Assembly (NCBI GenBank): GCA_002482805.1 | Contig: DLGR01000024.1 | Span: 21,959 to 45,401, forward strand | Direction: 5' to 3' | Length of the DNA: 23,443 nt | Origin: Micavibrio sp. UBA7689 | Lineage (GTDB): Bacteria > Pseudomonadota > Alphaproteobacteria > Micavibrionales > Micavibrionaceae | Part shown: one piece after another, positions 1-7,966 of the stretch | Layout: every line of letters starts with the position of its first letter | Position numbering within the stretch: the first letter of the stretch is position 1 | Position numbers and translations under genes: made by a program | Notes under the pieces: model-generated | What the model saw: only the letters and a program-made list of their open reading frames with translations | Databases searched by the model: none | Told to the model about the DNA's origin: nothing

Positions 1-582
1 GGACATGATGTGGGAGCAAATGAAAATGGTTTGCCCCTTTGCCTTGGCCGCAACCAGCAACTCCTTGACCTGTGCGCGGGCCAGCGGGTCCAAACCGCTC
101 ATGGGTTCGTCGAGCACCAGAAGCGGACAGCCCGTTAGCAGAGTCGTCATAAGACCAAGTTTCTGGCGCATGCCTTTAGAATAGGTTTGCGCGCGCTTGG
201 GTAAGAATGCGGTTTTCAGGCCCATCGCTTCGGCCATGGCGTTTATTTCAGGTTTGGCAATTTTATTTTTGTAGAGCGAGAGCGTGAAGGCGATAAATTC
301 ATACGCGTTCAAAAACCATGCGGGGTCGAAGCGTTCGGGCAAATAGGCGATTTGCTTTTTGGCGGCGTCGCTACCGCTCTTCTGGCCATCGACCAAGATC
401 GTGCCGCGCGATTGGTCCTTTAAACCCAGAATGGTTTTGATGAGGGTGGTCTTCCCCGCCCCGTTCAATCCGACAAGGCCGAAGGTTTCGCCCCGATCGA
501 TGTGAAACGTCACGTCATTGATAACGTTTTTTCCGTCATAGCCCGCGGCAATATCGGAAATTTCAAGAACTTTGGATGTCAT
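1..582 (-). CDS. ABC transporter ATP-binding protein (partial, C-terminus beyond window)
   Basis: This is the nucleotide-binding subunit of an ABC transporter, which would hydrolyse ATP on the cytoplasmic face and drive a membrane permease not seen here. The 194 visible residues carry Walker A GLNGAGKTT (38-46), the signature YSKGMRQ (134-140), Walker B LLVLDEP with Glu159, a D-loop SGLD and the switch His191, so only the C-terminal tail is missing. The type resembles the CcmA/NatA group, which pairs with ABC-2 permeases; that is family knowledge, and the substrate is unknown. The start ATG lies 6 bases after the stop of the PilP-like gene, on the same strand, so the gene looks like the distal member of the pilus/secretion operon. 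Whether the transporter works with that machine is inference. The next gene, beyond the left edge, should be the permease. Confidence 0.9.
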   Translation of the reverse strand, partial: MTSKVLEISDIAAGYDGKNVINDVTFHIDRGETFGLVGLNGAGKTTLIKTILGLKDQSRGTILVDGQKSGSDAAKKQIAYLPERFDPAWFLNAYEFIAFTLSLYKNKIAKPEINAMAEAMGLKTAFLPKRAQTYSKGMRQKLGLMTTLLTGCPLLVLDEPMSGLDPLARAQVKELLVAAKAKGQTIFICSHIMS

Positions 583-588
583 GGTTTA

Positions 589-1227
589 TCAACCCGGAAG
601 GAAGATGCGCGTATCGAGATTGAATCTCTGATGTGAGCGAAGGCGTATCGGATAAATCTGGTTGGTCGTAGAATCAAACCACTCCAGATCGACATGCTCC
701 TTGTACACTTTCAAATCCATGATCTGCGAAGGAATCGCCTTGGGCGTTACGCGCGTGTTGTTGATCCAAACGGTCCAATCACTGCCAGATACATATACGA
801 TGCCGCCCAATGATATGTCACGGTTGCTTACATCCGTGATGCCTTCATCGCCGATGCCCGTTGTCATGCCGCGGCGTGCATCGAGAATAAGATCATGCTC
901 CCACACATTGTAGAACAAGGATGGCATTTTATTTATATCGACCTGCGGCTTCAGATAATTCAAACGGTCGTTGATGTCTTTTTCCATCGAGGTCAGCAAT
1001 GCGCTTTGCGAGGCCGATGCCGGCGGCGCGGATGCAACCGTTGCACCCTCGGCTGCTTGCGGCGCCTCAATAATCGAAACGAAATTGCCGTCCTGCGGAG
1101 GTGTCACGGCTTCAGCCGCAGGCGCGGCTTCAGGCACAACGGGTTGTACCGCAGTGTCTTGCGCATGTGTAGGCGATACATGTATCGCCGCGGATAACAT
1201 CACAACGAAAAGGATCGGTTTCATCAT
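589..1227 (-). CDS. PilP/GspB-like periplasmic protein of the secretion/pilus platform
   Basis: This 212-residue exported protein probably links the inner-membrane platform to the outer-membrane side, as PilP or GspB/GspC proteins do. Residues 1-23 form a signal peptide ending in THAQ. A Pro/Ala-rich linker follows (about 24-75), and the C-terminal domain (about 138-212) begins with GGIVYVSGSDWTVWINN and ends NLDTRIFLPG. This short beta-rich domain resembles the GspB/PilP type, but the exact family is uncertain. I chose the ATG at 1227 because it overlaps the stop of the PilO-like gene as ATGA and leads straight into the signal peptide. A longer reading frame from 1311 would put a cysteine-rich, non-natural stretch in front of it. 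An adjacent ATG at 1224 is the alternative. Its role rests largely on gene order. Confidence 0.72.
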   Translation of the reverse strand: MMKPILFVVMLSAAIHVSPTHAQDTAVQPVVPEAAPAAEAVTPPQDGNFVSIIEAPQAAEGATVASAPPASASQSALLTSMEKDINDRLNYLKPQVDINKMPSLFYNVWEHDLILDARRGMTTGIGDEGITDVSNRDISLGGIVYVSGSDWTVWINNTRVTPKAIPSQIMDLKVYKEHVDLEWFDSTTNQIYPIRLRSHQRFNLDTRIFLPG

Positions 1228-1901
1228 GGCGTCACCGTTCCCGCCGCATCTGCAGGCGTAGCAAGAGCAGGGTTTGCACCCAGCGCATCTTTGCGCGCCA
1301 TCGTGCGCCAATCGAGTTCCAGTTTGGCGGAAATCATTTCCGGCGGATTACCCGTGCCGATTTGCTTCAGGATTTCGGGCGTAATTTCGGCTTCGCGGGT
1401 CATGTTGATGCTGTTGATCGTGATATGGCCGGGGAAACTGTAATTCAGGTAATAGATGAAACGATAAATATCGATATCATCCACGGCGGACAAATTGACC
1501 GTGATAGGGCTTTCCATGACGACGAAACCGGTTTCAGGGGGGCTTTCATCGACCAGAAGATTGGCGGCCTTGATCTCATAACGCGCCGAAATAATTTTCG
1601 ACAATTTTTGCATCGTGTCAAAGCGTTCGCGTGCCAGCACACGGTCCTGATCGTTGAAGAAACCCATCTTGCTGATCGCCTCGAAATATCCTTTTTGTTT
1701 TTCGAACAAAAGGAAGTCCGCCTGCATCTTTTCTATTTCGCGTTGCAGTTGGGATTTTTCATTCATAACCGCGTTGAGTTGGGTCTGCGTTCCCTCCGCT
1801 TGCGGTTTGAAGACATATTCGGTGGAAGCGAACAAAATCACCAGCGCCACAACCAGCACAACCAAAATCAAAACACGTTTGACGCCGATTTTTTCAATCA
1901 T
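1224..1901 (-). CDS. PilO/GspM-like inner-membrane platform protein
   Basis: This 225-residue bitopic protein has a short basic cytoplasmic start (MIEKIGVKR) and one transmembrane helix (about 9-28). A coiled-coil-prone stretch follows (about 38-75, rich in Gln, Glu and Lys), then a periplasmic domain. That is the layout of PilO and GspM, which pair with PilN or GspL through a ferredoxin-like fold and position the platform. The sequence family is weakly conserved, so the call rests on topology and position between the PilM-PilN fusion and the PilP-like gene. Its start codon overlaps the stop of the upstream gene as ATGA, and its own stop overlaps the next start in the same way. The three genes are therefore translationally coupled, which fits proteins needed in fixed ratio. 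The C-terminal 20 residues are Ala/Pro-rich and probably disordered. Confidence 0.72.
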   Translation of the reverse strand: MIEKIGVKRVLILVVLVVALVILFASTEYVFKPQAEGTQTQLNAVMNEKSQLQREIEKMQADFLLFEKQKGYFEAISKMGFFNDQDRVLARERFDTMQKLSKIISARYEIKAANLLVDESPPETGFVVMESPITVNLSAVDDIDIYRFIYYLNYSFPGHITINSINMTREAEITPEILKQIGTGNPPEMISAKLELDWRTMARKDALGANPALATPADAAGTVTP

Positions 1902-3523
1902 AGCATCGTCCCCTTGATACTGATCTGGGCTTCATAGTCTTCCTGCGTCTGCGTGCCGTCTTTGGCAGCGCTTGTTGCCTCGCCTACAAAATTTCCGGTA
2001 TAGGTCAAGTCGGCCACCTGTTTGATGACGCTTACGTCATGGTCGGGCAAGTTACTCTTCAAACGTTTTTCCAGCTCCGAAATCTGCTGAACGCCTTTTT
2101 CGGGATCAAGATCAGACGGGAAAATAATACGGATCACGACTTCATATTCCTTGGCCGTATCCGTGGGTGTTTCTTCGGTACCTGCAACGGCCATAACATT
2201 TTCCGCCGCAGGGTCGAGCGTCGTCGCTTCTACCACAGGCTTAACATCCAGAGATGCTATATGAATGTCCGGTCCCAGCGAGCGTGCCACCAAATCGAAT
2301 ACCGCGAGCGGTTTCATCGCGCGCTGCTCAAGTTTACTGTAAACATTCGTTGAATTTTCGATGAGCAGGAAGTCAATGCCGATATTGGCCTTCTTATCCA
2401 GTTCGGTTTTGTGCTCTTCGCGCACTAGAACCAGATTTTGTTCGGCGGAATTCAGATCGGATGCGGATTGCTGCCACTTCGCCGCCTGATTAAATGCATC
2501 ATATCCGAAATAGCAGCATCCTGCCAAAAGCAGGATAGATGCGGCGGTGGCCATTCTGGATGGGCCGGAAATTTTGTCGAGCTGTTGCGCCTGTAAAGGC
2601 ATGGTGAGTTGAGCTTTACGGCCCGTCCATGCAACGTGCAGGGGATCGGCATAGCGCTGATCTTCCTGACGTCCGATTTTGATGCCAAGCAGATTGGCAG
2701 CCTCGGTGTTTGAAAGCACGCTCAGGTTACAATCGAAATCAACCTTGGAAACAATGCGATCGGCGGTGGAGTTGTTGGCGATAACGATAACGTCCAGCCC
2801 GTCCGCGTTATCATATCCGAAACGCGAGAGATAACTCATCGTGCCACGCAGTTCGCCGGCCACTTCGGAGGCCCAGACTTCCTGATCTATATCGCTCGTC
2901 GCAATCGGCGTCATACGCGTCAGCGCGAGTTCGCCGTTTTTTGTCACAACCTGACGCAGGCCGCCGCTGTGATGCTGCCCTACAAGGATGCTCCACATGG
3001 CTGGCTTGTCGGAAGATTTGGAAAGTTTTTTTGAAAGAGCCTGCACCATCCCAGCGGATTCAACAGGAAGAAGGGAAAATCCTGTAATAGCGGCATAGGA
3101 TTTTTGAACGCTAGCCAGAGTCTTTTTGATGTTTTCGGACAGCGGGACGGCAGCCAGAAGATAAATATCGCCCGCGACCCCCGCTTCTCTTTGCGGCGCC
3201 TTTTCTTTTAACTTGATGGCCGAACGGATCGGGTACGACGGAAACGCGGCAGCGACACGGCGCTTAACGAGGTTGGCACGATCAAGCGAGCCCGCTTTGG
3301 GTACGCGCTCCTTGCGGTAGTGTTGTTCCACCATATCATTAAGGATAAGGATGGATTTGCCGCGGCATTTTTTACGGATGACATCGGATACGGCTTCTTC
3401 GAAATCCTGCGTATCCCATGGAATAACTTCCAGAAGGGTAACGCGCCCTCCCGCGGTGTCGTGGATATACACCCCCTCATCACTGAGGAGAAGCACACAT
3501 CGCGAAGGAGAAAAGAAAGACAT
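1898..3523 (-). CDS. PilM-PilN fusion / GspL-like platform protein
   Basis: This 541-residue protein has a cytoplasmic N-terminal half of about 320 residues that fits the actin-like PilM/GspL fold. One transmembrane segment follows at about 323-343 (start of the segment: ATAASILLLAG). The periplasmic part of about 195 residues begins with a coiled-coil-prone stretch (345-385) and resembles PilN or the GspL C-terminus. In type IV pilus systems PilM and PilN are usually separate; in type II secretion GspL is naturally the joined form. The protein would bind the GspE-type ATPase in the cytoplasm and the PilO-like partner in the periplasm. It lies 18 bases downstream of the GspF-like gene and overlaps the PilO-like gene by ATGA. 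Identification is by architecture and context; sequence similarity to known PilM is low, and I see no clear nucleotide-binding signature. Confidence 0.7.
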   Translation of the reverse strand: MSFFSPSRCVLLLSDEGVYIHDTAGGRVTLLEVIPWDTQDFEEAVSDVIRKKCRGKSILILNDMVEQHYRKERVPKAGSLDRANLVKRRVAAAFPSYPIRSAIKLKEKAPQREAGVAGDIYLLAAVPLSENIKKTLASVQKSYAAITGFSLLPVESAGMVQALSKKLSKSSDKPAMWSILVGQHHSGGLRQVVTKNGELALTRMTPIATSDIDQEVWASEVAGELRGTMSYLSRFGYDNADGLDVIVIANNSTADRIVSKVDFDCNLSVLSNTEAANLLGIKIGRQEDQRYADPLHVAWTGRKAQLTMPLQAQQLDKISGPSRMATAASILLLAGCCYFGYDAFNQAAKWQQSASDLNSAEQNLVLVREEHKTELDKKANIGIDFLLIENSTNVYSKLEQRAMKPLAVFDLVARSLGPDIHIASLDVKPVVEATTLDPAAENVMAVAGTEETPTDTAKEYEVVIRIIFPSDLDPEKGVQQISELEKRLKSNLPDHDVSVIKQVADLTYTGNFVGEATSAAKDGTQTQEDYEAQISIKGTML

Positions 3524-3541
3524 AGACGGGACCGCCTGCGG

Positions 3542-4750
3542 CTAGAATTGCATGTTTTCGAAACTGGAATAGATCGGGCCAAACACGCCGACCGCGATCC
3601 AGAGAATCATAGCACCAAGCACCATGGTAAGTGAAGGCTCAATCATTGCAATGAGTTTCTGTGTTTCTTCATCCACATCAGAGGTATAGAAGTCCGATAC
3701 CTGATCCAGAACGGCGGTCAGATTACCTGAATCCTCACCCACTTTGATCATGCGAACCACCATAGAGGGGAACTCGCCCGAGCCGTTGAAGGCCTCGGAA
3801 AGCGGGCTTCCCGTTTTAACCAGCGATTGAATACTTTCCAAAGCCTCGATCAAAGCCAGGTTGGTAACAGTGTTCGTGGACGCCTTGATGGACGGCAAAA
3901 TGGCCAGACCTGCGGAATAGAGGGCACCGAACGTCTGACAGAAACGGGCGATGTTGATTTTGCGGATTAAAGATCCGAACACGGGCGCGGCGATCAACAT
4001 CTTGTCGATCTGGTACGCCATGTCCTGCGACGATTTGCGAAGGGCCATCATGATGGCGAACAGCGCGGGCGGCGTTGCCAATACGGCCCACCAGTATTCG
4101 GCGAAGAAATCGGACGTCGCGATCAGCGCCGTGGTGGCGAACGGCAACTCCATTTCCATGTTGCGGATAAATTCCACGATCTGCGGCACGACGAAGCCCA
4201 TCATCATAGCAACAGCGCCCAGAACGACCACACCGACGATGATCGGGTAACGCACCGCTTTGCGGATACGCGTCTGCATGGCATCTACCCATTTCAGGTA
4301 TTTGATCAACTGCTGGTAAGAACGGCTCATCTTGCCGGTCTCTTCCCCTGCCGCCACCAACGAGACGTAGAGGTTGTGGAATATCTTAGGGTGCTTGGCG
4401 AGCGCTTCGGAAAGCCTGCTGCCTTCAAACACGTCGCGGTAAATTTCGGATACGGCATCTCGCATCGCTGTATTATCGGTGGTGTCGCGGATGTCGGCCA
4501 AAGAGTCCAAAATCGGAACTGCCGCTGCTTCCATCTGATCGAGGTGCATAAAGAGCTGGATCAGGTCGCGGATTTTTACCTTGGTAAGGAAATGGGTCTT
4601 GCCCTTCTTTTTCGAAAGCGGCGTCGCGCTGACCAATTCCAATCCTGCGGATTGCAACTGGTTGAACAGATCCGATTCATTCATGGCCCCCAAGACGCCC
4701 TTGATGGGACGTCCCTTGGCATTCAAGGCTCTGTACTTATATTTTTCCAT
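3542..4750 (-). CDS. gspF: Type II secretion / type IV pilus inner-membrane platform protein GspF/PilC
   Basis: This 402-residue polytopic protein is the central membrane platform around which the ATPase turns to insert or extract (pseudo)pilin subunits. The N-terminus MEKYKYRALNAKG is typical of the family, where it reads roughly Y.Y.A....G. Two T2SSF domains follow at about 60-190 and 265-395. Each contains the GEETGK / GEDSGN turn (136-141 and about 337-342) that marks the family. Transmembrane segments are visible at about 168-190, 218-237 and 372-393. Length is normal for GspF/PilC. It starts 17 bases after the stop of the GspE-like ATPase, and the GspL-like gene follows 18 bases later, so it sits inside the operon. 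GspF and PilC cannot be told apart from this sequence alone. Confidence 0.93.
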   Translation of the reverse strand: MEKYKYRALNAKGRPIKGVLGAMNESDLFNQLQSAGLELVSATPLSKKKGKTHFLTKVKIRDLIQLFMHLDQMEAAAVPILDSLADIRDTTDNTAMRDAVSEIYRDVFEGSRLSEALAKHPKIFHNLYVSLVAAGEETGKMSRSYQQLIKYLKWVDAMQTRIRKAVRYPIIVGVVVLGAVAMMMGFVVPQIVEFIRNMEMELPFATTALIATSDFFAEYWWAVLATPPALFAIMMALRKSSQDMAYQIDKMLIAAPVFGSLIRKINIARFCQTFGALYSAGLAILPSIKASTNTVTNLALIEALESIQSLVKTGSPLSEAFNGSGEFPSMVVRMIKVGEDSGNLTAVLDQVSDFYTSDVDEETQKLIAMIEPSLTMVLGAMILWIAVGVFGPIYSSFENMQF

Positions 4751-4767
4751 AAATTATTTGATGTGTC

Positions 4768-6702
4768 TTATTGGACGGCGACAACTTTAGACAGGGCTTC
4801 CAAAGTGGTTACCCCCTCGAGGATCTTTAGAATGCCATCATCCTTCATGGATTTGAAGCCTTTTTGTACGGCCACAGCCTTCATCTCCCCTTTGGTGCCG
4901 TTACGCGCCACGATTTCGTCCAGTTCCTCATCAAAAAGCAAAATCTCGGCAACCGCCACACGACCTTTATATCCGGCACCGCCGCACATATCGCACCCGC
5001 CAGCTTTGGCCTTGAAAATTTGTGGTGCGCTGGCGAACGGAACACCCAGAATTTCGCATTCGGTTTCGTCCGGCGTATGCGGCTTTTTGCAGTGCGGGCA
5101 AAGTGTTCTGACGAGACGTTGTGCGAACACGGCCACGATGTTACCGGCAACCATCCCCGGCACCATGCCCAAATCCATCAGACGCGGCATCGCGCCGAAA
5201 GAATCGTTGGTGTGAAGCGTCGTGTAAACCTGGTGACCCGTCATAGCGGCCTGAAGCGCCATCGTCGCGGTCGTCTTATCGCGGATCTCCCCGATAAAAA
5301 TTATGTTTGGATCTTGACGGAGCATGGAGCGGATACCGTCAGCAAAATCGAGAATGCCTTCGCGCACAGGTGTTTGGCGGATCATCGGCAGGGAATATTC
5401 CACCGGATCTTCCAGCGTGTGGATTTTTACATCCACCGTGTTGATCTCATTCAACATGGAATAAAGAGACGTTGTTTTACCCGAACCCGTCGGACCCGTA
5501 ACGATGATGATACCTTCGGGTTTGGATTGCGCGCGTTCGATGCGTTTCAAATTGTGATCGGAGAAGCCGAGTGTCTTTAACGGCTTGATACCCGCGTTCT
5601 TGTCCAGAATACGCATGACGATGTTTTCGCCATACACGGTGGGCAAAGATGAAACACGGAAGTCGATTTCTTTTCCGCCGATAATCATGCTGATACGGCC
5701 GTCCTGCGGTGTCAGCTTGTCGGCGATATTCATGTTACCCATGATCTTCAAACGCTGACCGATCGGGTTCCAGTGTTGTTTGTGCAAAATCTGCGCCGTG
5801 AACAAATCTCCGTCCACGCGGTAGCGCAGACGTACGAAGTTTTCTTCGGGTTCGAAGTGCAAGTCGGATGCTTTTAATTTTACGGCTTCCGCGATCAACG
5901 CGTTGACGAGGCGCACAACCGGATGGGTGAAAGCTTCTTCTTCGGAAAGGCCTGCAACTTCGAGTTTTTTCTCATCGGTGTTTTCGAGTTCTTTCAGGAT
6001 GTCATTGACCTTGGATGCGTAACCATAAGCGGCATCGATTGCTTCGGTGATGACAACAGGCGTCGATACCAGAGGCTTGATCGTCACGCCTTTGGGCATG
6101 AAGCGGCGCAGAATATCCATCGCGACGACATCGTACGGGTCGGCCATCGCGATGCGTGCGGTTTCGCCGTCCAAGGATACGGGAAGAATATGGTGTTTAA
6201 CCGCGATTTTCTTTTCTATCAACGCGAGAGCCGCGCCATCAATCACAGTCACTTTCGGATTGAATACTTCGAAGCCGGATGTTTCGGCGAGAAATGCCGA
6301 CAAAACTTCGTCCGTGATAAAGCCAAGGCCGACAAGCACTTCGCCGAGCATCTTGCCGGAAATTTTTTTCTCTTGAAGGGCAACGTTCAGTTGGTCCGCC
6401 GTGATGACGCCCATTTGCACAAGGCGGTCCCCGATACGTCCCTTACCTGCACGCTCATCATCCGTGCTGCCGTTAATGCGCTGAAGATTTTTGCGATCGA
6501 CGACCGCGATGTCACGCGAGCCCGAGCCCGAAAATTCGCGCTCCTCATTATGCGTGTCCATATCCTTTTGGGATTTTGTGTAGGAACCTTCTTCGGCATC
6601 GATAGGCTTCATGTCGTCGAAAGACATGCCGCTTATATCGATAGCTCCCATGTCGCCTTCGATAACCAGACCGTTATCTTTGTCAGTACCTGTTTTTTTC
6701 AT
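4768..6702 (-). CDS. gspE: Type II secretion / type IV pilus assembly ATPase GspE/PilB
   Basis: This 644-residue hexameric motor ATPase powers pilus or pseudopilus assembly. A poorly conserved acidic leader (1-85) precedes an N-terminal GspE/MshEN-type domain (about 89-230). The catalytic part shows Walker A GPTGSGKTT (403-411), an Asp box around LEDPVEY (430-436), Walker B IIFIGEIRD (467-475) and a His box TLHTND (495-500). The zinc-binding tetracysteine is complete (Cys535, 538, 570, 573). All parts expected of an active extension ATPase are present. PilT-like retraction ATPases lack this N-terminus and the zinc motif. It is the first gene of the minus-strand platform operon, and its upstream region holds a perfect palindrome at 6717-6728. 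Symbol gspE is by similarity; pilB is equally possible because no secretin or pilin is in view. Confidence 0.93.
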   Translation of the reverse strand: MKKTGTDKDNGLVIEGDMGAIDISGMSFDDMKPIDAEEGSYTKSQKDMDTHNEEREFSGSGSRDIAVVDRKNLQRINGSTDDERAGKGRIGDRLVQMGVITADQLNVALQEKKISGKMLGEVLVGLGFITDEVLSAFLAETSGFEVFNPKVTVIDGAALALIEKKIAVKHHILPVSLDGETARIAMADPYDVVAMDILRRFMPKGVTIKPLVSTPVVITEAIDAAYGYASKVNDILKELENTDEKKLEVAGLSEEEAFTHPVVRLVNALIAEAVKLKASDLHFEPEENFVRLRYRVDGDLFTAQILHKQHWNPIGQRLKIMGNMNIADKLTPQDGRISMIIGGKEIDFRVSSLPTVYGENIVMRILDKNAGIKPLKTLGFSDHNLKRIERAQSKPEGIIIVTGPTGSGKTTSLYSMLNEINTVDVKIHTLEDPVEYSLPMIRQTPVREGILDFADGIRSMLRQDPNIIFIGEIRDKTTATMALQAAMTGHQVYTTLHTNDSFGAMPRLMDLGMVPGMVAGNIVAVFAQRLVRTLCPHCKKPHTPDETECEILGVPFASAPQIFKAKAGGCDMCGGAGYKGRVAVAEILLFDEELDEIVARNGTKGEMKAVAVQKGFKSMKDDGILKILEGVTTLEALSKVVAVQ

Positions 6703-6716
6703 TGCCGATCTATGCC

Positions 6717-6728
6717 TTAGACGTCTAA
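6717..6728. promoter_or_regulatory. 12-bp perfect palindrome in the leader of the platform operon
   Basis: TTAGACGTCTAA reads the same on both strands and ends 14 bases before the GspE start codon, so it would overlap or closely follow the promoter or ribosome-binding region of the operon. This is the shape of a dimeric repressor site, but I recognise no known regulator's consensus, and a 12-bp palindrome can occur by chance. No strong Shine-Dalgarno sequence is visible between it and the start. Confidence 0.3.
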
Positions 6729-6862
6729 CCGATGGTTTTTGCGGGCGGAATATCAGCCCAAGCTAAAGTCTTGCATAGATTGGTTAACAAATGGAAAACA
6801 AGAAGGGTTTCGCGGAAAAACATACTTCGCACAGCCCAAACAATTCAAAAGGTTAAGGGATT

Positions 6863-7585
6863 TTAAGGCCCGACGAAGGTTAAAACCAGCGCGTCGCGAT
6901 AGCCATGTTTGGCGGGGTCGATCAAATTGATAGGTGTCACATCGTGCAGAACGCGGCGGTCATCAAGGAACACCGTGTCCAAGGGATCGGTAAGTGTGAA
7001 ACTGCCGAGACTTTCACCCGTTTCGGCAGAATAGATGTCGGTGACACCTTCTCCCACATTGATTCGGTTGGCGAGCACCACGGAAACCCAATCCACGCCG
7101 TCACGGTGTTTTCCTTCGGGTGTGGGTTTGCCCGCGCTGTCCGCGGCGGGCTCTATGCGGAACTGATGCATTTCGATCAGGCTGCCGGTCGGCACGGGGG
7201 CATGCCCTGCTTCGGTGAATATGGCGCGCGAAAGATCTATAAGCGCTTGATGGGTCGGGCTTTGTATTGTGCCGTCAGCCACTGGCTCGAACCATCTTTG
7301 GCGGCCGCCGTTCAAATGGTTGTGATCGACACTTTGATAATGCGGCTGGTGCGGCTTGCGGACAATGCTGCCGTCAACAATCTCAAAGGCGGCATGACGG
7401 CGGCGGCGGTATCGGCCTCCATCGGCCATATATTGATCTTCGCGCAAGTCATTCCAGCTTTGGGCATAATCGTTCCATGCCGCCAACGCACGTTCGGACA
7501 AAAGCTGGCGCATATGCGCGCCCGACACGAATGAAAACCCGCGCTCTCTTATTCCCGATGCTATGGATTCAATAGTTATAGTCAT
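6863..7585 (-). CDS. 2OG-Fe(II) dioxygenase family protein (putative amino-acid hydroxylase)
   Basis: This 240-residue cytosolic enzyme fits the 2OG-Fe dioxygenase family (PF10014) that includes bacterial L-isoleucine 4-hydroxylase. Family members use 2-oxoglutarate, Fe(II) and O2 to hydroxylate free amino acids. The iron ligands are visible as HRD (His160, Asp162) within KHRDGVDW and the distal His214 in VLHDVTPI. Arg230 in YRDALVLTF would bind 2-oxoglutarate. Length is normal for the family. I chose the ATG at 7585 because GAGG ends 6 bases before it; an in-frame GTG directly upstream (7588) has the same motif too close. The gene stands alone on the minus strand, downstream of tRNA-Arg(ACG) and 160 bases upstream of the platform operon. 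The substrate cannot be told from sequence, and nothing nearby suggests a pathway. Confidence 0.85.
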   Translation of the reverse strand: MTITIESIASGIRERGFSFVSGAHMRQLLSERALAAWNDYAQSWNDLREDQYMADGGRYRRRRHAAFEIVDGSIVRKPHQPHYQSVDHNHLNGGRQRWFEPVADGTIQSPTHQALIDLSRAIFTEAGHAPVPTGSLIEMHQFRIEPAADSAGKPTPEGKHRDGVDWVSVVLANRINVGEGVTDIYSAETGESLGSFTLTDPLDTVFLDDRRVLHDVTPINLIDPAKHGYRDALVLTFVGP

Positions 7586-7684
7586 CACACCCCTCAGGAC
7601 ACATGATATATGACAAAAAACGGCGAGTGCATAGGCTTTCGCTAAAAAACCTCTACGACCTAATAATTATGTGAATTATGGAAA

Positions 7685-7761
7685 TGGCGCACCCGAAGAG
7701 ATTCGAACTCCTAACCTGCTGATCCGTAGTCAGCTGCTCTATCCAATTGAGCTACGGGTGC
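7685..7761 (-). tRNA. tRNA-Arg (anticodon ACG)
   Basis: A complete 77-base tRNA on the minus strand. The acceptor stem GCACCCG/CGGGTGC is followed by discriminator G and an encoded CCA (7685-7687). The D-loop region reads TAGCTCAATTGGATAGAGCA. The anticodon stem GCTGA/TCAGC holds loop CTACGGA with anticodon ACG (plus-strand 7725-7727), and the T-arm contains GTTCGAATC. A34 would be edited to inosine by TadA to read CGU, CGC and CGA codons. Confidence 0.97.
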
Positions 7762-7966
7762 GTACCGGTTCGTTAAGAACGCCGGACCTTACATCAAGCC
7801 CCAGCCCCTTCGCAAGCCAAAGTTTGGCCGATTTGGTATGAAAGTTTTTGTGAGTGTTTTGAAGGGGCTTGGGCTGTTTAGCTTGACTCAGGGGTCTAAT
7901 TCGGATGATTTAAGGCATCAGCTAGCAGTGTGTCGGCCCTTGCCGCCAAACCCATTGGAAAAAGAT

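Noticed and set aside
7663..7679. AT-only hairpin ATAATT/AATTAT after tRNA-Arg(ACG) as terminator
   Set aside because: Six A-T pairs with no GC and no U-tract are too weak to call.
7795..7871. Inverted repeat AGCCCCTTC (7803-7811) with GAAGGGGCT (7861-7869) upstream of the coiled-coil gene
   Set aside because: The arms are 49 bases apart and imperfect outside the 9 bp; no T-tract follows, so it is neither a convincing terminator nor an operator.
7838..7966. N-terminal extension of the coiled-coil protein from an upstream ATG
   Set aside because: The extra 43 residues would bury the signal peptide; the ATG at 7967 gives a normal exported start.
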